DNA of 64,000 nucleotides from Poteriospumella lacustris (taxonomy: Eukaryota > Sar > Chrysophyceae > Chromulinales > Dinobryaceae): the NCBI GenBank assembly GCA_008000375.1, contig SMOI01000084.1:1-64000 (forward strand), given 5' to 3'. The position numbers and the translations under genes are program-made. This document shows positions 1-9,947 of this stretch, one piece after another. Within the stretch, counting starts at the first letter, position 1. Each line of letters begins with the position of its first letter. Under the pieces are notes generated by a model. That model was not told where the DNA came from. It saw only the letters and a program-made list of their open reading frames with translations, and did no database searches.

Positions 1-80
1 GTGGCTGTGGCTGTGGCTGTGGCTGTGGCTGTGGCTGTGGCTGTGGCTGTGGCTGTGGCTGTGGCTGTGGCTGTGGCGGT
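1..80. repeat. (GTGGCT)n hexanucleotide microsatellite inside coding sequence
   Basis: At least 12 near-perfect copies of GTGGCT run from the window edge and fade into GCGGTG-type repeats to ~125. On the minus strand they fall in the open frame of the RUN-RhoGAP-ELMO gene and encode Thr-Ala dipeptides. Confidence 0.9.
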
Positions 81-3000
81 GGCTGCGGCGGCGGCGGTGG
101 CGGCGGCGGCGGCGGCAGCGGCAGGCGGCGAGGCGAAACCGTCGGGCTCGAAGCCGTCGCCGTCGAAGCCGTCGCCGTCGTCGGCGTCGTCGTCGTCGCT
201 GCTGTCGCTGCTGTCGCTGCGCAGCGCCGCGGCGGCGGTCGCAGCGGTCGCAGCGGCGGTGGCGGCGGCGTCGTCGAGGTCGTCGTCGGTGTCCAGCGAC
301 AGGTCGACGAGGCCGTCGCCCGGTGGCCGCCGCGTCGACGACGACGACCCCGACGACGACGTCGACGAGGCGACCGACGGCGCCGTCGCCGTCGCCGTCG
401 CCGTCGCCGAGGGCCGCAGGACGGCGGCGGTGCCGACGACGTCGCCGTGCGGCGTGTGGCTCACGACGACGGTGCGCGGCGCGGCGTAGGCGGCGGTGGC
501 GGTGAGCTGGCCGAGCGGCCGGTGCTGCACGGCCGCCTTGCGCTGCAGCGCGAAGATGCGCTCGGCCTGCGCGAGGCGCACGGCGGCCCAGAGCTCCCAC
601 AGCCGCGCGACCGTCGCGGGCCGCTGCAGCACCAGCTCCCACAGCACCGAGCGCGTGTGGTGCAGCGTCTGCGACAGCGTCTCGAGCGTCGCGGGCGCGT
701 GCAGCACGTCCGTGTGGCCGCGCCACAGCTCGTCGAAGGCGAAGAGCGCCACGGCGAAGACCTCGGCCACGACGCCGTAGTCGCCGCCGGCCGTCGCCGT
801 CGCCGTCGACGTCGTCAGCAGCGGCCACGCGGGCTGCCGCGCGAGATGCGCCAGCGGCGCCGACTGGTCGACGGTGCGCGCGCTGAAGGCGGCGGACGGC
901 GCCAGCGCCAGCACCTCCGCGACGAACTGCGCCAGCTTCAGCGCCACCTGCGGCAGCGAGCAGAAGCGGCGCCGCTCCTGCGCGAACGACAGCGCCACGG
1001 CGGGCGCGCGGTCCGGGTACGTCTCGCAGAAGAGCACGAGGCACTTCAGCGCCACGAGGCCGCCCGCCGCGCGCTGCAGGTCGCCAAGCGCGCGCTGCGA
1101 CAGGGAGAACGCGCAGTCGCGCCACCGCGCGTCGTCCAGCAGCCCCGCGCGCGACACGCGCGACACGTAGTCGGTCTCGCCGGCCTCAAGCGCGTCGCGC
1201 GTGCGCGCGCTGAGCGCCGCGTCGTCATCGGCGGCGTCGCTCGCTTTGACTTCGCCGTCGTCGGCGGCGTCGAAGCGCAGCAGCGCGTCCGCCGCCGTCG
1301 TCGCTTGGTACGACGCGTCGGCCGCCGCGGCGCCGTCGGTCGCGCGCAGGACGCGCATGTGCACCGGGCGCAGCGCCTTCCACAGGCGCCGCACGTAGCC
1401 GTCGACGTCGTCGTAGCGCCGCCGCGCGGCTGTCGCCGGGTCGCCGTCGTCGCCGTCGTCGGCCGCGCCGCCGTCGCAGTCGTCGTCGTCGTCGTCGTGG
1501 ATCACGTGCGGGCCGCTGGCGCTGCGCGGGCGTCGGCGGGGCGCCGCGGCGTCGGCGTCGCGGTCCAGCGCGACGTAGACGTCCCAGTCGAGCTCCGCCT
1601 GCAGCTCGCGCTGCCAGAAGCGAATGCGGCGGCAGCGCTCGGTCAGCGCCTGCTGCCGGCCGTGCAGCTCGCCGTGCAGCGGCTGCAGCACGATCTCCGC
1701 CGCGTGCTCGAGCAGGAAGCGCACGATGCCCGAGGCGGCCGCCGCGATCGCCATCACGATCGCGTCGTTGCTCGCGGCCGCCGCCGCCGCGCCGCCACCG
1801 CCGCCCGCCGCGTACGTCGCGTAGAGCGCGTCGCCCGGCGGCGGCCGCAGACAAATCGGCGTGACGAGCAGCGCGACGGCGATGAGGTTCAGCTGGTTGA
1901 GCTGCGCGTTCTCCGGCGCGAGGCACTTGGCGCAGAAGGCGAAGAGGCGCGCGAGCAGCGGCTTGTTGTACCACGGCGCGTCCGCCAGCAGCATCGTGAG
2001 CAGCCGCACGCGCTCGGCGTCGTCCTCGATGGCCTCGCAGGAGACGATCGCGTGGTAGTGGTCGTAGCCAAAGAGCGGCTCGGGCAGCTGCGACAGCCAC
2101 GTGACGAGCACCGTCGACACGACGGCGACCTCGTCGCGGTTCGGCGCCAGCGACCCGTGCGCCAGCGCCCGCTCGCCCTCCAGCTGCCGCTTGAACTCCT
2201 CGACGGCCGCCGCGGACGGCCGCATGCGGAACAGCTGCGGCGTCTGCACGTGGTGGGTGAGGAAGTTGAGCATGCGCAGGGCCTGCGCGGGGATGCCGAG
2301 GTACGGGTCCAGGTGCGCGTGTGCGCAGCGCCGCTCGTCCAGCACCAGCGCGCGCATCGACGAGCCGAAGAACGGCGGGATGGGTCCCACGGGTGCCGCG
2401 CCAGACGTGCCGGAGCCGGTGGGCGGCGGGGGAGGCGGCGAGGCGTCGAGGGCGAGCAGCGGGTTCTTGAGCGAGTCGGGCAGGACGATGGGCGTCGCGA
2501 TGAGCTGGTCCACCTGGCTCACGAACGTGTCGAAGCCGATCTCGAACGACCGCAGGAACGAGTCGAAGCTGAAGCCGCCGAAGGACGAGGACGAGGACGA
2601 AGGCGGCGGTGGCGGCGCCGCACGGCTGGTGGCTGGGCCGCCCGCCGTCGCCGCGGCCGCCGTCTGCAGACTCACCGCGCGCGTCAAATGCAGCGGCAGC
2701 TCGTTCAGCTTCGCGTCATCGACGAGCAAGCCGAACGTGTAGATCTTCAGACTGCGAATCACCGCCAACTACACGACAGACAGAGCAAGACAGAGAGAGC
2801 CAGGGCCGTTGAGAGTGTCGCCAGCGCGCGCCACAGGTGCGGACCGACTTACGAACATTTCTCCGTCGTTTTTGACGCGCAGGATCGCCTCGGGGTAATA
2901 GAACTTGCTGATCCACGTCTGCTGGTTCAGCATGAACTGCACATTGTCGTCCAGACACTGCGCGTTCAGCGATTGTCGAATCCAGCCGCGGGCCTTGCCG

Positions 3001-3338
3001 AGAGGGTTGCGCAGATGTCCCGAGCAGGCCACTGCCCCAACGGTATTGCGCAGGCTGATGCACGGTGGAGTAATGACTTCCAATCGCTCGAGTAACCCCC
3101 ACAGCGGAATGATGTTCTGAAACTCGGCGATTTTGATGCCGTGCAGGAGGATGTTCTCCAGGACGCAGCACAGCTGCTCCACTTCCGCCACCTCCAAGTC
3201 AAGAAAGGGCTTTTGATTAGCCCCAGTGCCATGAGAGTATGGCGTTAAGGCTTTGCATGCATCACGAAGCGACAGAATCAACGCTCGTCGATACTCAGGA
3301 CTGCGCCAATCAGGCGATCGACCACTTCCTGACGCCAT
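1..3338 (-). CDS. RUN-RhoGAP-ELMO multidomain protein (3' end beyond window)
   Basis: Two exons are visible, 3338-2853 and 2768-1, joined by an 84-nt intron with donor GTAAGTC and acceptor TGTAG. The frame stays open to the window edge, giving at least 1,084 residues. Residues ~15-190 look like a RUN domain (small-GTPase effector fold), with the run of leucines after VAEVEQLC and the motif ending in FYYPEAILR. Residues ~310-470 look like RhoGAP: an LFRM segment places an arginine finger near R343, LPEPLFGYDHY follows, and a QLNQLN stretch sits where the family has NKMT. Residues ~690-880 resemble ELMO (WRDCAFS, then GLVALKCLVLF). The rest is Ala/Asp/Ser low complexity ending in a Thr-Ala repeat. 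I chose ATG 3338; the frame extends upstream to 3452. The RUN and RhoGAP calls are fairly firm and ELMO is weaker. The likely role is coupling Rab/Rap-type binding to Rho or Arf GTPase control at the cortex. Confidence 0.7.
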
Positions 3339-3922
3339 TGTGCATGTGTTTTTGCGTAGACTTTCGGTCAAACAAACGGCTTTTCTTGAAGCGACTGGGT
3401 GCACTGGGGAATGGATGAGTCTTTGATGAGGGTCAAACAGAAAAGTGACCACATCGGTGGCCCTGGCGCGTCAAAAGCCCGTCCGATCTCCGAGCTATCG
3501 CGGTCCTAAAAATTCGTATCTCGCGGGCGAACCGACACACAGCCAGCGGCCGCAGCGCCGCAGCCGTCGCTGACGCCCTCGTCTCGTCGCCGCCCACCGA
3601 AGCGTAGTTCATTCAGACTGTACATTCATATCACCAGGAGTTAACTCTGTGACCAATGCCAATATTATCCACCCTCTACGACCACGTTGACACCCAATGA
3701 ACGTGTTTATGATGCGGTGGTAAGTGGGTAAGACTAGGGAAGTCTTCCCCACTTTACCACTGGTGGTGAGGGGGAGGGGGTCACCTTGTTAGTCCCACAC
3801 CTGCACTGTGCATAAGGCCACAGTCGTGAGGCGCTTGTGCACATTCTGGCAACAAACATTTAGACAATTTTACATTTGCAAACGAGAAAGCGAAAGCGGC
3901 TCTTCCGTTCATTTCAGTTGAT
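3339..3922. other. Intergenic region between the RUN-RhoGAP-ELMO gene and the Crinkler-like gene
   Basis: It holds the presumed promoter of the minus-strand RUN gene (next to 3338) and the 3' flank of the Crinkler-like gene. The only distinct structure I see is the hairpin at 3717-3760. Confidence 0.5.
3717..3760. repeat. Near-perfect 19/20-nt inverted repeat (hairpin)
   Basis: Arms 3717-3735 and 3741-3760 pair except for one bulge and one mismatch around a 5-base AGGGA loop. The left arm contains, in reverse complement, CTTACCCACTT. That same word occurs in every unit of the tandem array at 5290-6083, on the other side of the Crinkler-like gene. It could be a 3'-end or terminal structure of a unit that includes that gene. 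Confidence 0.7.
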
Positions 3923-6535
3923 TCAACTTCGTCTCGTTGCCCCAAGATAGCTGACCAGCGTTTGAATGGATTCTTCATTACGATGCTCACCGTAGGAATC
4001 GATAAGAGTGTTCACAGTCTCATCAACATGGTCCTTCAGCGCCGGAAAGAGCGATACGATCAACTTGTGCATGTCACCAGCAAACTCAGTTGCGTCAATC
4101 AATGTCGAGTCCTGTGCACTTTGACGCAAATCAATCCACGTCAACCTTTCGCCGATGATTATCAGATTTGGAAGGTGCGGATCGCCATGTAGTATTGGCG
4201 GGCTGTGGCAATGCAGCGAGTTTAACGCCATGAGCACTGCTGTCAAAGATGGCTTCTTTTTCTCGAACACCAATTCACGAGTGCACGTGGCACCCACTGG
4301 CGACATGACAAACCCACACAGCCCAGACGTTGCAGCAAAATCCGATGTCGGACGTGCAACCAGACTACATGTACAATCTTGGGAATGCTCCCTTAGCCCA
4401 CGATACTCTGCTCTCAGCTCGCTGTCATTGTTTTCCTCGTCCGGTATCTGCCCGAACTTCAAGGCCAATACATCGCAACCACTCGGTCGCGAAGAGCCGC
4501 CTTCCTTCGGTAGCGCACGAATCACTCGACCGAAGCCACCCTGGCCGAGAAAGCCGGATGCCCCACCATCAGATTTGGGATCGAAGACGCGAACCTTTAG
4601 GTCGCCGCAAAGGCGGCCGATATGTCGGAAATACCCAAGAGTTTTCTCGAAAAAGGAACGAATCGCTTCCTTGGAGCCCGCATCGGTCCACTGCCCTCGA
4701 GTGAAACTCAACGGTACGCCTCTCTCCTGCTCGTACAGCCAAAACTCACGCAGGCCGAACAACATTCCTCTCGCCGGACCTTTCTGTCTCACACCAAGGT
4801 GAGACAGATGACTACTCAACTCGCCGAACGCTTGGGGCGTGCATGATACACTGCAGTCCAATAGTACAACCCCATCGTACAGTCGCACATCGTCCACAAC
4901 ACCATACCGGTATTGAGCAGGGTGCTGCTTCGTGTCGGAAGTGTTGGGGGTTCGCTGTTGATAGAACGAAACTGGACAGACGAAAAGGTCAGGCTTCTGC
5001 CGTGCATGACCAAGGCCTGTGAACAACCACGGAAACGCTTCAGAGTTAACCACCGCGAAGCCATCAAACAGAACTTCGAAACGACGTGTCAATGCAACGA
5101 TCAACTCGTGTTCATCGGTGATATGTCGTAGACTGTGGAACTCAGCTTCTGTCAGCACAGACTCGCCCTCTTTGGTGAATTCTATTTCCCGCTCATTTCT
5201 TTTAATGGCAGCCAGCCGATCACTACCAAGGGCTGGTGTCACTTCGTGCCTCGTCTTAAGTACACGATCAATGTCCGCTGAAACGTTCTCTCAAGTCAGA
5301 GCAGGGGAATCGGACAAAGATAATATTAGGATAACGTCGCTTACCCACTTTATGGGCCAAGTCCGATAGCGTGGTCTGCGATTGGTTCTCTGATAGATTA
5401 ACAATGGAAAATCAAGTCGGGGCACGGTAATCGGACAGAGATAATAATAGGGTAAAGTCGCTTACCCACTTTATGGACCAAGGCCACCATGGTCTGCGAT
5501 TGGTTCTCTGATAGATTAACAATGGAAAATCAAGTCGGGGCAGGGTAATCGGACAGAGATAATAATAGGGTAAAGTCGCTTACCCACTTTATGGACCAGG
5601 GCCACCGTGGTCTGCGATTGGTTCTCTGATAGATTAACAATGGAAAATCAAGTCGGGGCACGGTAATCGGACAGAGATAATATTAAGGTATCGTCGCTTA
5701 CCCAATTTATGGACCAGGGCCACCATGGTCTGCGATAGGTTCTCTGATAGATTAGCAATGGAAAATCAAGTCGGGGCAGGGTAATCGGACAGAGATAATA
5801 TCGTCGCATACCCACTTTATGGACCAAGGCCACCATGGTCTGCGATTGGTTCTCTGATAGATTAACAATGGAAAATCACGTCAAAGCAGGGTAATCGGAC
5901 AGCGATAATAATAGGGTAAAGTCGCTTACCCAATTTATGGACCAGGGCCACCGTGGTCTGCGATAGGTTATCTGAAAGATTAACAATGGAAAATCAAGTC
6001 GGGGCAGGGTTATCGGACTGAGATAATATCAGGGTATCGTTGCATACCCACTTTATGGACCAAGTCCGATAGCGTGGTCTGCAACTGTGCTGTACTGAAC
6101 ACCGAAAACAGTGAAAGCACATACATTGGTGGTTCGAGTGACAAATAAAAAAATATGGCCAGAAAATATGTCATTACCTATCCAGCCACCTCCGCCTGGG
6201 ATATATTTGATTCGGACAATTGGACAAGCATCAAGTGGTAGGATCAAACAATAAAAATATATAGAAATAACTATTTCATCATAGAGTGTGACTCGCATCG
6301 CAGTTCATTGGAATCAATTCTTACCTGATTGTTGGGAGGCTTGCGACGCCTGTCTTACTCTTTCTCTAATCCTCAAAAGCTCGCCAGCTATTTTGTCACT
6401 GCCGAGACGATCTGCTAAAGTGCTCGCATCCTCATCAAACAACGCAGCAAACTCTTCTAAAGTGAGTTGGTCTGCGTCATCCTCAGAACCAAAGTGAGTC
6501 CTCAATTCATTAAATCTTGCTTCGTCGTCTGCCAT
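3923..6535 (-). CDS. Crinkler-type REase-like plus protein-kinase-like protein
   Basis: My model has exons 6535-6325, 6089-6048 and 5277-3923, with phases that match (1, 1) and 535 residues in total. Exon 1 (MADDEARF...) and exon 2 give a charged, heptad-like helical N terminus. Around residues 179-242 are QKPDLFVCP and a VVLLDC...AFGEL block, like the PD-(D/E)XK nuclease-like module of Crinkler (CR) effectors, but the usual E/D-x-K is DCS. A kinase-like domain follows: glycine loop GQGGFGRV (~329-336), ALKF lysine, catalytic-loop-like HGDPHLPN (~448) and WIDLR (~465) in place of DFG. CR proteins are known from oomycetes, chytrids and free-living protists, and some are linked to transposons. 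No LFLAK-type header or clear signal peptide is seen, so host-directed secretion is not supported. Exon 3 is a single long frame; exons 1-2 are less sure. An ATG at 6126 would give an alternative, signal-like first exon. Confidence 0.6.
5290..6083. repeat. Tandem array, ~118-bp period, ~6.7 units, carrying exon-2-like microexons
   Basis: The word GGTTCTCTGATAGATTA (one or two changes in some units) recurs at 5384, 5502, 5620, 5739, 5849 and 5966, giving spacings of 118, 118, 119, 110 and 117. Read on the minus strand, each unit has ATCGCAG, then a 28-nt block ending CATAAAGTGG, then GTAAGC. That is an acceptor, a microexon and a donor. The block is related to exon 2 of the surrounding gene (6089-6048). 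The two end units carry a variant (CCACGCTATCGGACTTGG) that internal units lack. CAT (minus-strand ATG) is present at 5488, 5724 and 5834; in other units it reads ACG. The whole array lies within the intron between exons 2 and 3. Confidence 0.85.
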
Positions 6536-6982
6536 TTTCTTCAAGATCCACACATGGGTCACCAAGTATCTGTGTCCAATAAAATGATGAACGCTTGTTG
6601 TTGTCAAAGTCGAATTCCACTGAGGAACCGATCTAAGCCCCCGCCGATGGATGGGGGTCGATCGAGTCCGCTGCGCCTAAAATAAGCACATTCCAGAGTC
6701 TAGGAGATTTGGGTTGCGGGGCTCGTCCGTCTGTCACACGGCGATCAGCCCCAGCCTCCCAGCCTGAATACTGTAGATTGCCTGGGGAAGCTGGGGAAGC
6801 GGCCGTCGCTTGTGCGTCGGCCACAGTCGCTCTGCTGTTATATCAGCTGCCCCAGCAACGAGACTTTGGACCAAACGAAGCCAAACAAGAAGAACGAGCC
6901 ACAATCTCTCAGCAGCCTTGTTCCTGCCAAGCGTGTATTATCAGTTGCGAGGCTCTGTCGAACCGCTACCAGCATTTCCAGT
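6536..6982. promoter_or_regulatory. Divergent intergenic region: Crinkler-like gene (minus) and bL20m copy 1 (plus)
   Basis: This is a 447-bp gap between the proposed ATG at 6535 (minus) and the ATG at 6983 (plus). It must carry both promoters and 5' UTRs if the models are right. The homology shared with the inverted copy begins near 6855. I see no clear motif. Confidence 0.4.
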
Positions 6983-7577
6983 ATGTTCCGTGTTGGACTT
7001 CTCACAAGAGTGGCCTTCCGGCCAGCAGTGGCCAACGCGCTTCAGCCGAAAACTCTTTTGCAGAACAATGTTGCGTCATCAGCATCCTTTCCTACAGTAA
7101 ATGCCGCCTTGATGGTGCAATCACGAGGCATGGCGAGCAAGAAACACAAGAAAATAATCAAGTTGGCGAAGGGCTATCGCGGTCGGGCCAACCGTTGCTA
7201 CTCTGTGGCTTATCATCGAGTATTGAAGGCTCAACAGTACGCTTATCGGGATAGAAAGGTGCGTATCTGAACCTCAACGGCGAACAGCGGTTTGCTAGGT
7301 GACGAAAGAACTGCGCTCATCGTTGTGTGGTTGCTGCGTCGGTCGCGGTGTCTGTGTTGTTTCATAGGTGAAGAAGCGCGAGATGCGCAAGTTGTGGATT
7401 CTCCGGGTCAATGCCGCGTCGCGAATGTACGGCGTCCCTTACAGCAACTTGATCAATATGATGGCCAACAGCAGAGTCCAGCTGGATCGCAAGGTGCTCG
7501 CCGACATGGCCATCACGGAGCCGCTCAGCTTCCGGTCGGTGGTAGAAGTAATGAAGAGCATCTTCCCCAAGGCTTAA
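6983..7577 (+). CDS. MRPL20: Mitochondrial ribosomal protein bL20m, copy 1
   Basis: Exons 6983-7258 and 7368-7577 (intron 109 nt, GTGCGT..ATAG, phase 0) encode 161 residues. The bL20 core is clear: [21 protein letters not shown], then AYRDRK joined to [19 protein letters not shown]. bL20 is an early-assembling 23S/LSU rRNA-binding protein. The ~45 residues before the core are Arg/Ser/Ala-rich without acidic residues ([16 protein letters not shown]...), which fits a mitochondrial presequence. An upstream in-frame ATG at 6812 would add 57 residues. I prefer 6983 because both copies keep it and the upstream parts differ between copies. Confidence 0.9.
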
Positions 7578-7952
7578 ATAGTTATTAATTATGATGTTGA
7601 TTTCGCTGATTTGGCGCGCCTTTGTTTTGTTTCGTTGGTTGGTTACGGTTGTGTTTCGGGCGAACGGCGATGAACAACTGTGTCCAGGTCCTGTCACCTC
7701 ACTGGTTTGCTGCGCAGACCTGCATGACACTGTGGACGGAGAATGGGGCGGCAAGTTCGACGGGGGCTCCATTTGCTACAAGAGAAACGGGGCGCTGCTG
7801 CTTCAAGCTCCTGCTGCCAGTCCGCGCCAAGTACCCGACCGACTCACCACCGCTACCGCCGTTCTCGCTTTCCCTGTAACCCACTCGACCCCTTCTCCAA
7901 CAAACAAAGACACCGCGCGAAAGAGAAATCAATGATCATTAATTGTTGTTAT
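7578..7952. other. Spacer between the two convergent bL20m genes
   Basis: It holds the two 3' UTRs and the asymmetric centre of the inverted duplication. No conserved ORF or RNA gene is evident. A Lys/Asn-poor ORF across it has no recognisable features. Confidence 0.5.
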
Positions 7953-8547
7953 TTACGCCTTCGGGAAGATGCTCTTCATTACTTCTACCACCGACCGGAA
8001 GCTGAGCGGCTCCGTGATGGCCATGTCGGCGAGCACCTTGCGATCCAGCTGGACTCTGCTGTTGGCCATCATATTGATCAAGTTGCTGTAAGGGACGCCG
8101 TACATTCGCGACGCGGCATTGACCCGGAGAATCCACAACTTGCGCATCTCGCGCTTCTTCACCTATGAAACAACACAGACACCGCGACCGACGCAGCAAC
8201 CACACAACGATGAGCGCAGTTCTTTCGTCACCTAGCAAACCGCTGTTCGCCGTTGAGGTTCAGATACGCACCTTTCTATCCCGATAAGCGTACTGTTGAG
8301 CCTTCAATACTCGATGATAAGCCACAGAGTAGCAACGGTTGGCCCGACCGCGATAGCCCTTCGCCAACTTGATTATTTTCTTGTGTTTCTTGCTCGCCAT
8401 GCCTCGTGATTGCACCATCAAGGCGGCATTTACTGTAGGAAAGGATGCTGATGACGCAACATTGTTCTGCAAAAGAGTTTTCGGCTGAAGCGCGTTGGCC
8501 ACTGCTGGCCGGAAGGCCACTCTTGTGAGAAGTCCAACACGGAACAT
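7953..8547 (-). CDS. MRPL20: Mitochondrial ribosomal protein bL20m, copy 2
   Basis: Exons 8547-8272 and 8162-7953 have the same intron position, phase and length (109 nt) as copy 1. The predicted 161-residue protein appears identical, including the presequence-like first 45 residues and the [17 protein letters not shown] core. It is intact, with the same start, splice sites and TAA stop, so it is a second functional-looking copy and not a pseudogene. Its 5' flank departs from copy 1 beyond ~8690, so it probably has its own promoter in 8548-9068. Confidence 0.88.
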
Positions 8548-9068
8548 ACTGGAAATGCTGGTAGCGGTTCGACAGAGCCTCGCAACTGATAACACACGCT
8601 TGGCAGGAACAAGACTGCTGAGAGATTGTGGCTCGTTCTTCTTGTTTGGCTTCGTTTGGTCCAAAGTCCAAAGTCTCGTTGCTGGCAGCGATCGCAGCGA
8701 CCGCGGCCACTTCCGTTTGTGGCGGTGACGGACTGACGACGGTCTCTGCGTCGATCACAGAGATGCCCCTGCGGACTCTGAACTACACAGAACACACAAA
8801 CAGCACAGAACCTGGGGAGCGGCTATGAACCCGACGCGCAGCGTAGAACCCGAAGCGATGCTTCTTCGCTTTCCTGTCAACCTGTCAGCAACGAGCAGGG
8901 AGCACTCGAGTGATGATGGTAGTTCGATGCTTTCCCATCCGGTGGTGACAAGAAACGGTCGGTATTTACATGAGAAGTGGGTTACAAACAAACGCGCGCA
9001 CACACACACCGCGTCCGCAGACACATTCAACAAACGGCGAGATAGATTCAAGTAGGCCAATCAATTAA
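8548..9068. other. Intergenic region upstream of bL20m copy 2
   Basis: It is 521 bp, between the start of bL20m copy 2 and the stop of the DUF1997-like gene, both on the minus strand. It should contain the promoter of copy 2 and the 3' end of its neighbour. A short (AC)n run lies near 8998-9010. Nothing else stands out. Confidence 0.4.
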
Positions 9069-9947
9069 TCAATCTAGAGATGTAGCAAAATTAGGAACGC
9101 GGAAGGATTGTCGACGCGAGTGCAAATCAAAAGCGGACTGCAGCTTCACCGAAAACTTCTTTTTCACGAAATCGGCCACCAGGCTTTCCACTATTCCCAC
9201 TGCCCCGTTAACGACGAAGCTGGGGGCGAAGGCAAATATGCTTGGCTTCTGGGCGACGAGGCTGTAGTGAACGTGCCCGGTAGCGGACACGGCGTCCCCA
9301 TGAGGCGCTGCAGCCGACGCTCCGTTCGGTTCGTGACGATTGAGCGACGTCGACCGATTCGGATACTCGACTGTGAGCTGTCCGTCCAACGCAAACTCAC
9401 AGCTCGAGAGAAACGACGAGTCCGACAAGAGGCCGCTTCGCTTCGCGCCCTGCTTCGAACTCAACGTGAGCGATCGCGAGTGCATCCGTATGCTGCGACT
9501 GTCTGCGAGGTACTCGAACGTCATCTCGATGATCGGAGATATCGTGTCCACCGCGGGAATGTTCACGTCCGCAAACCTTATCCTCCACAAGGTGGGCGAC
9601 AGCTGCGTCGCTTGCTCTGCGCCGTAAATGGTCTGGACGATGTCGGCGGGCGACTGCAGAAACGACTCGGCCAAAGAGCAATCGCGCGTGGGCAGTGCGA
9701 CTCGAATATCGAACTTATTCCCAAAGTTGATGGTGTTCTTGCGGTCGTGGTGGTGATTGTTCTTGTGGTTCGAGTGTAAAGCGGAAGCGGGCCGTGACGG
9801 GGACGGCGACGGAAACGGCGACGGTTGATTTCGCCGCGAATAGCCAAAGAACGAGTCTACTCGCCGCAAGGAATCTACCATACACACCATTGTGAAGCAG
9901 AGGATCAGCCAATGGCTGATCGAAGGAAGACGACAGGGAGCGATCAT
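9069..9947 (-). CDS. DUF1997-like protein with signal-peptide-like N terminus
   Basis: A single exon of 292 residues starts at ATG 9947. The frame continues upstream but the first ATG is here. Residues ~90-290 follow the layout of DUF1997, a cyanobacterial and plastid family: FDIRVALP, then LAESFLQSP, a WRIRF block, DTISPIIEMTFEY, and a C-terminal FAFAPSFVVNGAVGIVESL...FVKKKFS. The first ~30 residues contain a hydrophobic stretch (HWLILCFTMVCMV) followed by a Ser/Arg-rich region with SFFG. This would suit a bipartite plastid or secretory leader. The middle linker is Pro/Ser/His-rich. The family's function is unknown. If the assignment holds, it argues for plastid ancestry in this organism. 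Confidence 0.55.
   Translation of the reverse strand: MIAPCRLPSISHWLILCFTMVCMVDSLRRVDSFFGYSRRNQPSPFPSPSPSRPASALHSNHKNNHHHDRKNTINFGNKFDIRVALPTRDCSLAESFLQSPADIVQTIYGAEQATQLSPTLWRIRFADVNIPAVDTISPIIEMTFEYLADSRSIRMHSRSLTLSSKQGAKRSGLLSDSSFLSSCEFALDGQLTVEYPNRSTSLNRHEPNGASAAAPHGDAVSATGHVHYSLVAQKPSIFAFAPSFVVNGAVGIVESLVADFVKKKFSVKLQSAFDLHSRRQSFRVPNFATSLD

Larger units (their letters stand above)
6855..8690. repeat. Large inverted duplication carrying two tail-to-tail bL20m genes
   Basis: The left arm (~6855-7630) and right arm (~7915-8690) are reverse complements including exons, intron and part of both flanks. The introns have equal length (109 nt). Coding sequences appear to give identical proteins, while the flanks diverge: CTTTGGA is doubled in the right arm, and the 3' flanks have many changes. 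The unpaired centre is about 280 bp. High identity in the genes but not the flanks suggests recent duplication or gene conversion between arms. Confidence 0.85.

Noticed and set aside
447-3095. 882-codon plus-strand frame
   Set aside because: It is the antisense shadow of the GC-rich RUN-RhoGAP-ELMO exon; its protein is an Arg/Gln/Val string with no motif, while the minus strand carries recognisable domains and a clean intron.
5648-5836. 62-codon ORF inside the array
   Set aside because: It is simply the repeat unit read through its splice-like sites; the repeated protein words reflect the DNA repeat.
6053-6298. 81-codon ORF starting MRVTLYDE upstream of the tandem array
   Set aside because: It has no motif, spans the proposed intron 1 and exon 2 in another frame, and has no support as a separate gene.
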